Shown: positions 24,601 to 33,824 of the stretch, piece after piece | How the letters are laid out: each line of letters opens with the position of its first letter | Numbering within the stretch: the first letter of the stretch is position 1 | From: Nematostella vectensis | Lineage: Eukaryota; Cnidaria; Anthozoa; Actiniaria; Edwardsiidae | Direction: 5' to 3' | DNA length: 64,000 bases | Assembly: GCF_932526225.1 (NCBI RefSeq) | Contig: NC_064039.1 | Coordinates: 12,480,139 to 12,544,138 of the forward strand | The notes under the pieces: generated by a model | The model's input: only the letters and a program-made list of their open reading frames with translations | Database searches by the model: none | What the model was told of the DNA's origin: nothing | Position numbers and translations under genes: made by a program

Positions 24601-25979
24601 TATGGTACATTTGTACGCCCATATCTTGTACACCCAAGAGGTATTATACAATTGTAACCTATATGTTGGGCACATAAAATTGGGGTATTATACAACCCTT
24701 ATATGTTCTATATAATATAATTTTTCATGTTCATCCACTCGTGATATGCTTCTGTTTGTGTGTTTTGAGGGTTACACTACAGACGGATATACCTACCTAT
24801 ATATGCTGGCCGAATATCCTAGTGGCACTGGTTAGGGGTTGTCATTTATTTCGACATTTTTTTCAGGAACAAGCAAAGAAGCAGCGTCAGAAGGAGGAGG
24901 CGAAGCGGAAACAAGAAGAGGAGAAGGCCGCCAAAGAAGCCAAGGCGCGCATCCCGCCATGGGACATGTTCAAACAGGAGAAGGATAAATATTCAGCCTT
25001 TGATGAACAGGTACATCTAATGACCACACCCATGTGCATCTTTGCACCCTCGCTCCTACACCCATTAAAGTCAAAAGGGGTAAAAGCCAAGAATGAATTT
25101 TCCTAAAGTGTTTGTGTTTTTTTTTGTCGTGTGTTTCACGAAAAAAACTGCAAGTCGCAACCGCGTTTTTTTACGTGTGACATTCCCTACATTTTGCATT
25201 ATTTTTTATCAGTGCGCAGCAAAAATCTTAACGTGTGACATGATGCATGTAGAGAGTGACATGACGCTTGTGATTTGTGACATGACGTGTGTAACAAGTG
25301 ATATAATGCTTGTAACAAGTGACATGATTCGTGTAACGAGTGACGTGACCCGTGTAACGAGTGACGTGACCCGTGTAACGAGTGACATGACGCGTGTAAC
25401 GAGTGACATGACGCGTGTAACGAGTGACATGACGCATGTAACGAGTGACGTGACGCGTGTAACGAGTGACATGACGCATGTAACGAGTGACGTGACGCAT
25501 GTAACGAGTGACGTGACGCGTGTGACGATGTCTCGACGCGTGTAACGAGTGACATGATGCGTGTAATGAGTTACATGAAGCGTGTAAGATGTGACATTGT
25601 TTTAGTTGCAACCAAAATTGAATTATGATGCCCAGATGAAACGAAGCCTAGTTTTCTTTCCTATGAAATCCTCATTTGGTCGTCTCTTCTTAGATATCAT
25701 TTTGTTAGAAAAGGATTTATCTAGCAATGCAAGCAAAAACGTGCATTCATGGTATTTTAAAGTTCTTACATTTTTCATTGAATCGGGTCGTTAAATTATT
25801 AACGATTATGATGACTCTTCTCCGATTCTCAGTTTATGTGTGTTGTTAAGGGAATCCCTACCCATGACGCATCAGGGGAGCCGATCAGTGGCAAACAAGT
25901 GAAGAAATTGAAGAAGCTCTACCAGCAACAAGAGAAGCTGTATAACACCGTCGGTCCTGGGGCGAGCGGAACCTCATAA
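12613..25979 (+). CDS. CARS1: cysteinyl-tRNA synthetase, cytosolic type, 21 exons
   Basis: The enzyme charges tRNA-Cys with cysteine. Exons: 12733(or 12613)-12816, 14430-14615, 14948-15193, 16097-16147, 16359-16448, 16778-16866, 17682-17803, 17965-18068, 19076-19116, 19313-19400, 19470-19577, 19752-19877, 20468-20565, 20798-20838, 21586-21734, 21857-21925, 22525-22606, 23027-23107, 23634-23704, 24867-25010, 25833-25979. All have GT/AG borders and consistent phases, and they give 738 residues from the proximal ATG (human about 748). Class I signatures are present: CGPTVYD and the HIGH-type HMGHARS (exon 2), [10 protein letters not shown] (exon 9), HHDNE (exon 10) and KMSKS (exon 11). The long eukaryotic insert (exons 3-4) and the Lys/Glu-rich C-terminal extension (exon 20) mark it as the cytosolic, not the bacterial-like mitochondrial, form. 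The distal ATG at 12613 adds 40 basic residues. No disabling change was found. Confidence 0.96.
14281..14385. repeat. three tandem ~38-bp units before exon 2 of CARS
   Basis: The words CTTTCTCTTTCTAGCAAACA and AGAGATATAGACT recur three times just upstream of the exon 2 acceptor. Each unit carries a CTAG or TTGCAA variant of an acceptor-like pyrimidine tract. Confidence 0.75.
15700..15953. mobile_element. TTAA-flanked MITE (piggyBac or Kolobok type) in CARS intron 3
   Basis: Perfect terminal inverted repeats of about 30 bp begin AGCCGCATTGTCACCAG and run through the CCGGAAGTAAACTGG complement. They are flanked on both sides by TTAA, the target-site duplication of piggyBac and Kolobok elements. 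The interior has no transposase, so the element is non-autonomous. Perfect TIRs suggest recent insertion. Confidence 0.88.
17100..17498. mobile_element. MITE with TGTAGCCGCTG TIRs in CARS intron 6
   Basis: The left end is TGTAGCCGCTGTCTC and the right end is its near-exact reverse complement (14 of 15). An internal 11-bp perfect stem (ATCGCCACCGT/ACGGTGGCGAT) lies at 17445-17478. The word TATCCTCTCGTAGC near the left end recurs at 55370, so a related copy lies there. Confidence 0.65.
18090..18560. repeat. dispersed repeat in CARS intron 8 (related copy 22040-22330)
   Basis: This shares diverged words with 22040-22330, including CTTTTTTGTAGCCAAATCC, 'AATAATAAAC' and a CACCCC-rich segment, in the same order and orientation. 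It is probably a transposon family scattered through the gene. Confidence 0.6.
22040..22330. repeat. dispersed repeat in CARS intron 16 (related to 18090-18560)
   Basis: See the shared word CTTTTTTGTAGCCAAATCC. This copy ends in a run of about 12 C followed by TTCCCCCC. Confidence 0.6.
23705..24690 (+). repeat. ~45-bp minisatellite starting at the exon 19 splice donor of CARS
   Basis: About 21 units carry AGATAGAGGTATTATACATT, then TATACCCCTATATGCTGTAC and ACAT. The array begins precisely at the donor (CTAGAG|GTATTA) of exon 19, and each unit repeats an AG|GTATTA donor-like word. The units also encode open short frames on both strands (shadows). Confidence 0.93.
25230..25590. repeat. 21-bp minisatellite in CARS intron 20
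   Basis: About 17 copies of GTAACGAGTGACATGACGCGT, with diverged units at both ends. The period is a multiple of three and the unit lacks stops in several frames of both strands, giving artificial ORFs of up to about 125 codons. Confidence 0.95.
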
Positions 25980-26070
25980 AAATCGCCCCTTACAGCAAGT
26001 ATAGAGCAAATGCGCGAGCCGTAATATGTTGTCGAAAGAATGACAACCTCAACAAATTAAAATTAAGTGC

Positions 26071-26076
26071 AATAAA
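26071..26076 (+). terminator. CARS1: poly(A) signal of CARS
   Basis: A canonical AATAAA lies 92 bases after the CARS stop codon and just before the next minisatellite starts. Confidence 0.75.
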
Positions 26077-26084
26077 TGACAGTC

Positions 26085-27195
26085 CAACCACTGTACCACT
26101 GGAGTTATTTTCCCACCCTGGTACCACAGGGTAACTCTGCTATTTTCCCACCCTGGTACCCTGGGTTACTCTGCTCGTTTCCCACCCTGGTACCACTGGG
26201 TAACTCTGCTCGTTTCCCACCCTGGTACCACAAGGTAACTCTGCTATTTTCCCACCCTGGTACCCTGGGTAACTGCTATTTTCCCACCATGGTACCCTGG
26301 GTTACTCTGCTTGTTTCCCACCATGGTACCACTGGGTAACTCTGCTATTTTTCCACCCTGGTACCACTGGGTAACTCTGCTATTTTCTCACCCTGGTACC
26401 CTGGGTAACTCTGCTATTTACCACCCTTGTACCCTGGGTTACTCTGCTCGTTTCCCACCCTGGTACCCTGGGTTACTCTGCTCGTTTCCCACCCTGGTAC
26501 CACTGGGTAACTCTGCTATTTTCCCACCCTGGTACCCCAAGGTTACTCTGCTATTTTCCACCCTGGTACCACTGGGTAACTCTGCTATTTCCCACCATGG
26601 TACCACTGGGTAACTCTGCTATTTTTCCACCCTGGTACCACTGGGTAACTCTGCTATTTTCTCACCCTGGTCCCCTTTGTAACTCTGCTATTTCCCACCC
26701 TGGTACCCTGGGTTACTCTGCTCGTTTCCCACCCTGGTACCACTGGGTAACTCTGCTCGTTTCCCACCCTGGTACCACAGGGTAATTCTGCTATTTTCCC
26801 ACCCTGGTACCCTGGGTAACTCTGCTATTTTCCCACCCTGGTACTCTGGGTAACTCTGCTATTTTTCCACCCTGGTACCACTGGGTAACTGCTATTTTCC
26901 CACCCTGGTACCACTGGGTAACTCTGCTATTTTCCCACCCTAGTACCCTGGGTAACTCTGCTATTTCCCACCCTGGTACCCTGGGTTACTCTGCTCGTTT
27001 CCCACCCTGGTACCACTGGGTAACTCTGCTCGTTTCCCACCCTGGTACCACAGGGTAAATCTGTTATTTTCCCACCCTGGTACCCTGGGTAACTCTGCTA
27101 TTTTCCCACCCTGGTTCCCTGGGTAACTCTGCTATTTTCCCACCCTGGTACTCTAGGTAACTTTGCTATTTTCCTACCCTGGTACCAAAGGGTAA
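26085..27195. repeat. 34-35-bp minisatellite downstream of CARS
   Basis: About 31 units have the core CCCACCCTGGTACC followed by CTGGGTAACTCTGCTATTTT. They contain the palindromic word GGTACC. Variants with ACTGGG or CTGGGT after GGTACC, and TCGTTT or ATTTT at the end, are intermingled in short blocks, showing higher-order duplication. Confidence 0.95.
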
Positions 27196-27592
27196 AATCG
27201 AAAACAGTCCAAATGACATGCGGAATATCCCAAACTAATCAGTTCTACTTAATGACTTTGATCTTTCAGGGAAATACACTATTTGCAGTTTGTACTTTAC
27301 GCATCGAGCGGATGGAAATTGATTAAAAATAGCACTTTTAGTTTCGCCATAGTTGCTATATGGTTTAATTCCAACGATGTTTTATAGAGCGAACTAGACA
27401 ACTATAGCCTCCCGCATATAATCCATTTCAACGAAAATTATTAGCTTTTATTATTGTTATCACATTTCGGTGAAGTTAACTAATATATATATATATATAT
27501 ATAAAGTAATAGCTAGAAAATAATAAGTTTGAATTCAATTGATATTCTATAGATTATTAATTACAAACATTTCGTGATTTCGTGTCGTTAGC

Positions 27593-27680
<88 letters not shown>

Positions 27681-28306
27681 GGATTCTTGATCTAACCCTG
27701 ACAAACGTGCAAGTGACGCTAAAACCGTGTTGCTTTCGCAAAACTCGCAAGTTTATTCAGATTTTTTGTCTCGGGTGAATAAAAAAGAATATCAGTTTTG
27801 CGAGATGTAAATTATTATTATTTTCTCCATTTTCATATCGGATTGCTCGGATAAACTTGTATCGGGATTTGTGATATATTCCGCGCTCTTTTCTTTCTCT
27901 TCCCCACCTAAACAGCGTGTTATAAGTGTTTAAGTAAATACTACGACGCGCCATGAATGTGTTTCCGTCATTATTATTTAACAGATCTATTTTTTAATGG
28001 CATGTTATTTATATGGCAAGATCCATTAGTTGATTTGTGAAATTTACATACATAACGAGTATTTTGTCCACCCTCAAGGCAGCTGTTAGAGGGCATTTAC
28101 GTCCTTCTGGAGCTTTATTGAAGATAATCATTCTTTTCTCTACGAAAAATTATTCCTGATCTCATATGTTGTTAGTTTTAGACCTTAATTGATATACAGT
28201 CGTCGACGTGCATTTTGTGACTGGCAACAGATGCTGCTTTCTGTAATAAGGGGAAAAGATAAGCAGGAAAACTTGGTTTGCTTTATATTGTCGGTAATAC
28301 CAAGAC
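27196..28306. other. non-coding stretch with microsatellites
   Basis: There is no gene signal. It contains (TA)10 near 27484-27503, a run of 54 C at 27594-27647, and directly after it (AC)n to about 27678. The rest is AT-rich unique sequence. Confidence 0.7.
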
Positions 28307-28316
28307 GTGGGACTGA

Positions 28317-28564
28317 TGACCGACATGTATGGATTCCAACCTGAAGCCTTGGTTCTTATTCTTTATATAACTTTAATCTACGAACTCATAGATGGATTGA
28401 AAAGTTTGAAACGACTGAGTCAGCGAGAATCGCGCTACTTGTCTACGAGGGCCAATAATGCAAGAACCCGCACCGATGGTGGGAGAAACGCAGGTCAAAG
28501 GCAAATTACTCGACAATCTACTGCACGGCACTTTGTACAAATGCGACTTGTGGGAAGAGATTAA
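28317..28564 (+). CDS. small hypothetical membrane protein or first exon (uncertain)
   Basis: From the ATG near 28325 (start of MYGFQPEAL) this open frame encodes about 80 residues: one hydrophobic segment (ALVLILYITLIYEL), then a basic Arg/Gln-rich tail (TRANNARTRTDGGRNAGQRQ). No family was recognised and no splice partner was found. The hydrophobic-then-basic layout and its position away from repeats make it slightly more likely than chance to be real. It could equally be a fortuitous open frame. Confidence 0.2.
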
Positions 28565-28892
28565 TCCGTCCGAACATGACGGGAAAATGTCACAAAATCA
28601 CCTTAAATAAGATTGATCCGTAAAACGTTAAAATTGTCAGAAAAAGGCAATTAACAACTAATATATTGGCAGGTATTTTTCCCTAGTCTCCCTAGATTTC
28701 TTACGATTCCATTCATAAGGTATGCTTTAGACGCATAGAGGCTGCTTAGATTCTTGGTCTGAAAGCGATGAATTTACGACCACAGTGTTTATTCATAGAC
28801 ATAGACATGATTTTCTTATACAACGTGTTTGACGTATTGCACCTGCTTTAGAAACGGATGGTGGGAACCACGTTTTGGACTTTTTTATCACA

Positions 28893-29560
28893 AAATTAGA
28901 TACGCAGTGTCTACTTGCACGGCTTCCGGTAAAGGAGGAAAAAAAACTAGCTGCACGGCTGTCTCCCTTTTTCTCGGTTTTTAGCCTAAATAACAAGTTT
29001 CTGGCTTTGAAAAAATTCCACGATTATTAAGAACAGCCAAGAAATGTTTTTTTAGCTTGAATAGCTGTGAATTGAGGGACCAGCAAATGCTCGGCACAGA
29101 GTGAACGAAGCATGGAGTTCGACACCTCGTTTTCGCCATAACAGCTTTGCGAGGAGAAAAAAAGTAGATGCACTTCCCTTTTTTCTTTTTGGCATTAGGC
29201 TAAAATGAAAAGTTTTGACTTTAAAAACCTCCCACCGTTATTTAGGACCGTCAAACGATGGCTTCGAGCTTGAAAAAATTCGCAAAAAGGAGACATGCGA
29301 GTGCTCGGCACATAATGAACGATGCATGAAATGTCGAACTCCACGCTTTGTTCATACTTCGCCGAGCATTTGCAGGCCCTTGTTGCATAGCTTTTCAGGC
29401 TAAATATCGTCGCTTGGCTGTTCTAAATAATCGTGGAAGTGTTTCAAAGCCAGAAACATGTTATTTAGGCTAAAAATCGAGAAAACTGGAGACAGCCGTG
29501 CAGCTATTTTTTCCCTCCTTTACCGGAAGCCGTGCATGTAGACACAGCGGATTAGATAAT
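28893..29560. mobile_element. foldback element, ~330-bp imperfect arms
   Basis: The left arm (GTGTCTACTTGCACGGCTTC, then CCGGTAAAGGAGG, GCTGCACGGCTGTCTCC, TTTTTAGCCTAAATAACA) is repeated as reverse complement at 29400-29560. Inner segments (CAGCAAATGCTCGGC..GGAGTTCGAC) also pair across a centre near 29215. A shorter internal copy of the TAGGCTAAA segment sits at 29200-29250. There is no transposase. Confidence 0.85.
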
Positions 29561-29684
29561 ATATCTGGCTTGCAGGGGTCTGCTATTAGGTGGCCACCTT
29601 CTATTAAGTCCCGCAATGTTCAGCCCACAGCCCCGAAAAAATGGAGAGGGATGGTGGCAAAACACTGCCTTCAATATTCTTTTT

Positions 29685-29715
<31 letters not shown>

Positions 29716-30059
29716 GAGGGGTAACTTGTGCTAGCAAAGTGAAAAATACTTTAGACCGCGCAGGATTAGGTTTTACATGGCTTGATACCTAAAATCTAAA
29801 CATCTCAATGCGAATTAGAAAGATGAGATTAGAAGATATTGAGGAACTGGTGTGGCTAAGCGAAGTTTACAGTGATGATAGAGGAAGTCCACGTCACGAA
29901 AAAACTAAAAACTTTTAGGACCTTCAAGGTGGCCTACGAATACAAAGATTATCTAACGCATATAAACAATATGTACAACACGGGATTTCCCCCACACAAT
30001 TGTGGCTTAACAACCACAGTAGGGGACTTTCGCTAAGATTGATCACGTGAGAAATGACG
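29561..30059. other. flank of virus-like element; no gene
   Basis: A T16 G22 homopolymer pair lies near 29680-29714. The rest is AT-rich with no coding signal. Base composition shifts to GC-rich at about 30060. Confidence 0.6.
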
Positions 30060-30089
30060 GGGGGGGACTGGGGACTTTCATAGACACCG

Positions 30090-30235
30090 AAACGCGTTTC
30101 GCGTAGATTAATTGCTAATTATCAATCTACGTCGGGACCACTTCGCGTAAGATTAATAATTAGCAATCATTAATCTACGCAAAACACACCCCGCGTAGAT
30201 AAATGATTAGCTATCATTAATCTACGGCGGGACTG
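30090..30235. repeat. three iterated hairpins at the left end of the virus-like element
   Basis: Three consecutive imperfect palindromes of about 30 bp start CGTAGATTAAT (or CGTAAGATTAAT, CGTAGATAAAT) and end ATTAATCTACG or ATCAATCTACG. They are separated by GC-rich spacers and bracketed by two GGGACTGGGG words (near 30065 and 30228). They could be origin or terminus signals of the element. Confidence 0.75.
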
Positions 30236-30374
30236 GGGCCACATGTACATGTATAGAAACGAGAGCGCGAAGCGCACCCGCACCGCGCCTCCCAGCCTGC
30301 CGGAACGGCAAGCGCTTGCCGTTCCGGCGGCGGTATGCCCCCAGCGCGGCTCCGCGCGGTAACATGCGGGAACC

Positions 30375-30706
30375 TTGCAATTAGACCCCTGTCTGTCCTG
30401 TAGTATACCGAGCGTTCGAAGGATGAAGTGCGGAAAAGATTACTGCGGGTGGCTAAAAGTCGGCCATGCGAACACGTGCGGCCAGAGGTGCATGGACACC
30501 TACTGCAAGGTGCACCTCCAAAGGCTCCGTAAGGGCAGCCCCTTCCCCGTGCCGTGCAGGATCTGCGGTATAGGGACGCAGTCCCTATACCGCAGAGACT
30601 CGGTTGTGCCGCCCCTGCGGAGCGAATCGTGTAGGGCAGAGGATGCGTGGCATCGAGAGGCGCGCTCGGGAACGGTTCGCACCCTTCCTGTCTGGTACCG
30701 CAGCCC
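30375..30706 (+). pseudogene. Cys-rich N-terminal part of the element's replication gene
   Basis: The start of the coding segment has a dense Cys/His pattern (KCGKDYCGWLKVG, NTCGQRC, YCKVHLQRL, PVPCRICGIG) typical of a zinc-binding module, with the Met at about 30423 the likely start. The segment loses its frame at 30600-30700, where a region with CRPCG and ERRARERF lies in another frame, and then runs into the 62-bp tandem repeats. It is probably the N-terminal domain of the same protein as the downstream fragments, but this is inference from order and strand. It is non-functional as it stands. Confidence 0.5.
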
Positions 30707-31133
30707 GCGATACGGGCAATTATAGACTGGGTGGCACAAGGCATACCCAAACACTCGTCCCGCCGGCTGCGATACGGGCAATTATAGACTGGGTGGCACA
30801 AGGCATCCCCAAACACTCGTCCTGCCGGCTGCGATACGGGCAATTAGAGACTGGGTGGCACAAGGCATACCCAAACACTCGTCCCGCCGGCTGCGATACG
30901 AGCAATTAGAGACTGGGTGCCACAAGGCTTACCCAAACACTCGTCCCGCCGGCTGCGATACGGGCAATTATAGACTGGGTGGCACAAGGCATCCCCAAAC
31001 ACTCGTCCTGCCGGCTGCGATACGGGCAATTAGAGACTGGGTGGCACAAGGCATACCCAAACACTCGTCCTGTCTTATACCGCAGGTCTGCGACACGGGC
31101 AATTAGAGACTGGGTGGCACAAGGCATACCCAA
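30707..31133 (+). repeat. 62-bp tandem repeat inside the replication gene, eight copies
   Basis: The word GCGATACGGGCAATTA starts units at 30707, 30769, 30831, 30893, 30955 and 31017 (62-bp steps); a variant unit starts at 31090 after 73 bases. The unit is not a multiple of three, so each copy shifts the reading frame. Confidence 0.95.
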
Positions 31134-31135
31134 AC

Positions 31136-31774
31136 ATGGACGCTTACATAGAGGGGATTCTCATTAACATGCCTGACAAAGAGGCGTCCGCCGTACTGGC
31201 AGGGCTGGTCCAGAACATCCTGGACGAGGGCATCCCAGAGGATGCCAAGCGCAAGCTGCTTAAGCCGCTCATGCCGGCGAGCTCGCGGCCAGAGGAGGTC
31301 TGGCGTGAGTACGACCCTTTGCTGGGGCGGGAGGGCCCAGAGGGCTTAGACCCCGAGAAGTACTATTCTCTCTTCGTCGGCGGCGCCCATCTTCGGTTCC
31401 CAAGCGTGGATGCCACTCTTCGGGCCCAAGACATAAGCGCCGGTGTTTACCAGGAAATACGAGATCTTGGTGGAGCAGGTGTCATTGCTCTAAAGCCGGT
31501 TATGCGGGGGCCTGATATTAATGACGATGGCTCGGTGTGTTGGGTCTCGCACGAGCGAGAGTCTCTGCGGGCAAACGCAGTGTTGCCACCGGTGCTTGAG
31601 ATGGTAGACCCCGACCGGCGTTACAGACTCTTTACGGTAGCTGGTAAGGCCCCCGCAGAGCCATTGGCGCCAATCACAGAGGAGGAAGGGCGCTCGGAGC
31701 ACAAGATCGGTGGGTCATTAGTCAAAAGAGGGGACCAAATCGCAGTCGGCGCCCTGGAAGGCATCGATGCGTGA
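31136..31774 (+). pseudogene. middle fragment of the element's replication gene
   Basis: This 213-codon open segment opens directly at the end of the last 62-bp repeat. It begins with an alpha-helical stretch (MPDKEASAVLAGLVQNILDE) and continues with mixed residues that match no family I can name. Its strand, GC-rich codon use and position between the Cys-rich segment and the palm-like segment argue that it belongs to the same original gene. It ends at stop codons near 31774; the next fragment resumes in a different frame at 31912, so at least one frame break lies between them. Confidence 0.5.
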
Positions 31775-31911
31775 GATACGAGCTTCGCCCTTTACCTGAG
31801 CAAAATGGTGAGCCTGGGCCAATGTTTGAGCGAGAGGGGGTGACACCTTCGCTAACTGTGTTGTGAGTTATGTTGCCGACGTCTTGAGGAATCGCGGCAC
31901 CTAGCGCTCCC

Positions 31912-33819
31912 TTGGTCACGCACAAAGGCAAACTGTACCGATCGGGACAGGACGGAGCGGCTATCGACAGGGCGTTTACAGACGAGACATTATATGATCC
32001 TCAATGGCTCGCTGATGATCACCCAGCCTACCAAGAGTACACCGAAGCTACGCACTCGATGGGCGGCGCAATAGGGTATCGCTTCAAGAAGTGGACCCAA
32101 AGAGAGAACATCAGGCCAACTTCTCTTAAATACAGGGACGTCTGGCGAGCGGCGCAGGTTGAGTCCAAAGTGTGGGATAGCAAGGAAAACTTAGGGGCGC
32201 AGCCTCATGCGCACATCGACATGCGTGCGGCGTACCTAGGATGCGAGGACAGTCTCTCCGGCGGCGCCTCGGACGCCATTAATTTGGTACTGGAATACGG
32301 CTTCCCTACGAACGTGTATCGTATCGCGGATGTTGTGGGACGGCCATTGAGCGAGGTTCTTAAACTATCCGGGGTCATTCAGCTGACCGAGTGGGAGTTC
32401 TCTGAGGCCTGCCACCCCTACACTTCCGGAAGGGTAGGGCAGCACTTGGAACAAAACGAGGGCTGGATCACCACGCCAGAGCTCAAGGACCTGTTAGACT
32501 CGGGTGACCTCGTCATGGCCAAGGCGAGGGAGGTGTTGTATAGCGTCGGAAAAAAGGACTCCATCAAGTTCCCCCACTCCATCGCGTGCCGCCCCGGCGG
32601 CGAAGACTCGCAGTACCCTGAGGGTCGAGATCTCGCTGTCCGTTTCGTAGGCAAGTGCGCTCGCCATGGCGACGAGTCCTCGATCGTAGTCCGCGACCGT
32701 GAAGAAGCCGCGTATCTGACAAACCTCCTTGCGGGCACCGACCACTTACTTAACTTCGAGCATGCCGACGGGGCTCATCTGATCCAATACAAAGACGGTG
32801 TCCGGCGCTCACAATGGTATCATATCAGGGCCTACGTCTTGGCGTACACAAACATAGCGTTGCGACGCATGTTGAGGCGGATCCCTCGCGAAGACGTCCT
32901 CCGAGTGTGCACAGATGCCATATACGCAAAGGCGGTGCCCAGTGGTGTAAAGGTCGTGGAGCGAAATCCGAAGTATGGAGAGTGGCGCCACAAGAAGCCT
33001 GGGTACGAGTGGCGACCCGAAGCGGCTTGGGGTCCGAAGAAGTCGGGGAGCTTGGCCAAGGAGCCAAGCACTGCGCCGAGTCTGCCGTGCGATCTAGTGG
33101 CCGCAACCTCTGCAAAGATGTATCTAGCAGGCCAAGGAGGATCGGGGGAGACCGAGTGGGCGGTGAGCATGTTCCGCGGGGGCAACGTTGTGGTGGTCAC
33201 CCCCGAGAACGACCTCGTGCCAGGCAAAAGGGGTGAGAAGGTCGACGCGTACAAAGGCACGGTAGTCGAGGTTCCTCTCGACGCGGTCCTTAACGGGCTT
33301 CCCCTCGAGTGGAAATACGCGGGCTGGGGAACCGTCCACCGGGAGCAGGGCAAGACCATCCAGAACCCAAGACGTCTGTTTATCATAGACCACAGCTTAG
33401 AGGGCTGGATCACGAATGCTGTATACACCGGCATCTCCCGCGTGCGGCACGCCGACCAGATAGTCCGCGTGATTCCCCCCGATAACACCCCCGGTGCCTT
33501 GGTTCCCATAGGACTGCAGGCTACGCCTAGTGAAGAGCTCGCTATAGCGCGAATCAAGCGGTACGCTATAGACGACAGGCAAAAGGGTCGCACAAAGTAC
33601 ACGGGATTGCACCACGTTCTGACGGTAGACCACGTACTCGGCATGATTGCTGACGCGGAAAAGAAGTGCACGGTCTGTGGCACTCAGCTTCTGCTTCAGG
33701 GGTACACCAAGAGCCATCCCCAATGCTTCAGAATCGACCGGCTGGACGACAGTCAGGGTCACTACAAGTGGAATGTCAGACTCACGTGCCTTAGCTGCAA
33801 TAGAAGGCACAAGCGCTGA
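31912..33819 (+). pseudogene. PolB-like/SF1 helicase/HNH C-terminal part of the element's replication gene
   Basis: This open frame of about 635 codons resembles three joined modules. The first has family-B polymerase-like palm traits: an Asp-plus-Tyr motif A candidate (HIDMRAAYL, 101-109), the helix IRAYVLAYTNIALRRML (305-321), and a motif-C candidate CTDAIY (333-338) with only one of the usual two Asp. The second has SF1 helicase traits: a P-loop-like GQGGSGET (407-414) with Glu where Lys is expected, and motifs V-VI (HREQGKT, YTGISRVR; 476-512). The spacing between these is far shorter than in a full helicase, suggesting an internal deletion. The third is an HNH/EndoVII-like zinc module (CTVCG 586-590, IDRLDDSQGH 608-617, CLSCN 626-630). 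With the missing Lys and the upstream frame breaks it is unlikely to be active. Homology is by motif only. Confidence 0.55.
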
Positions 33820-33824
33820 TCACG

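Noticed and set aside
24054..24677. Short frames in the 45-bp array of CARS intron 19
   Set aside because: Products of the repeat unit; no start context or conservation.
25093..25611. Open frames on both strands across the 21-bp repeat
   Set aside because: The unit length is a multiple of three without stops, so open frames arise automatically; the region is a CARS intron.
26076..26785. Frames across the GGTACC minisatellite
   Set aside because: Non-coding array downstream of the CARS poly(A) signal.
32832..33683. 283-codon frame opposite the replication gene
   Set aside because: Antisense shadow of GC-rich coding sequence; motifs are all on the + strand.
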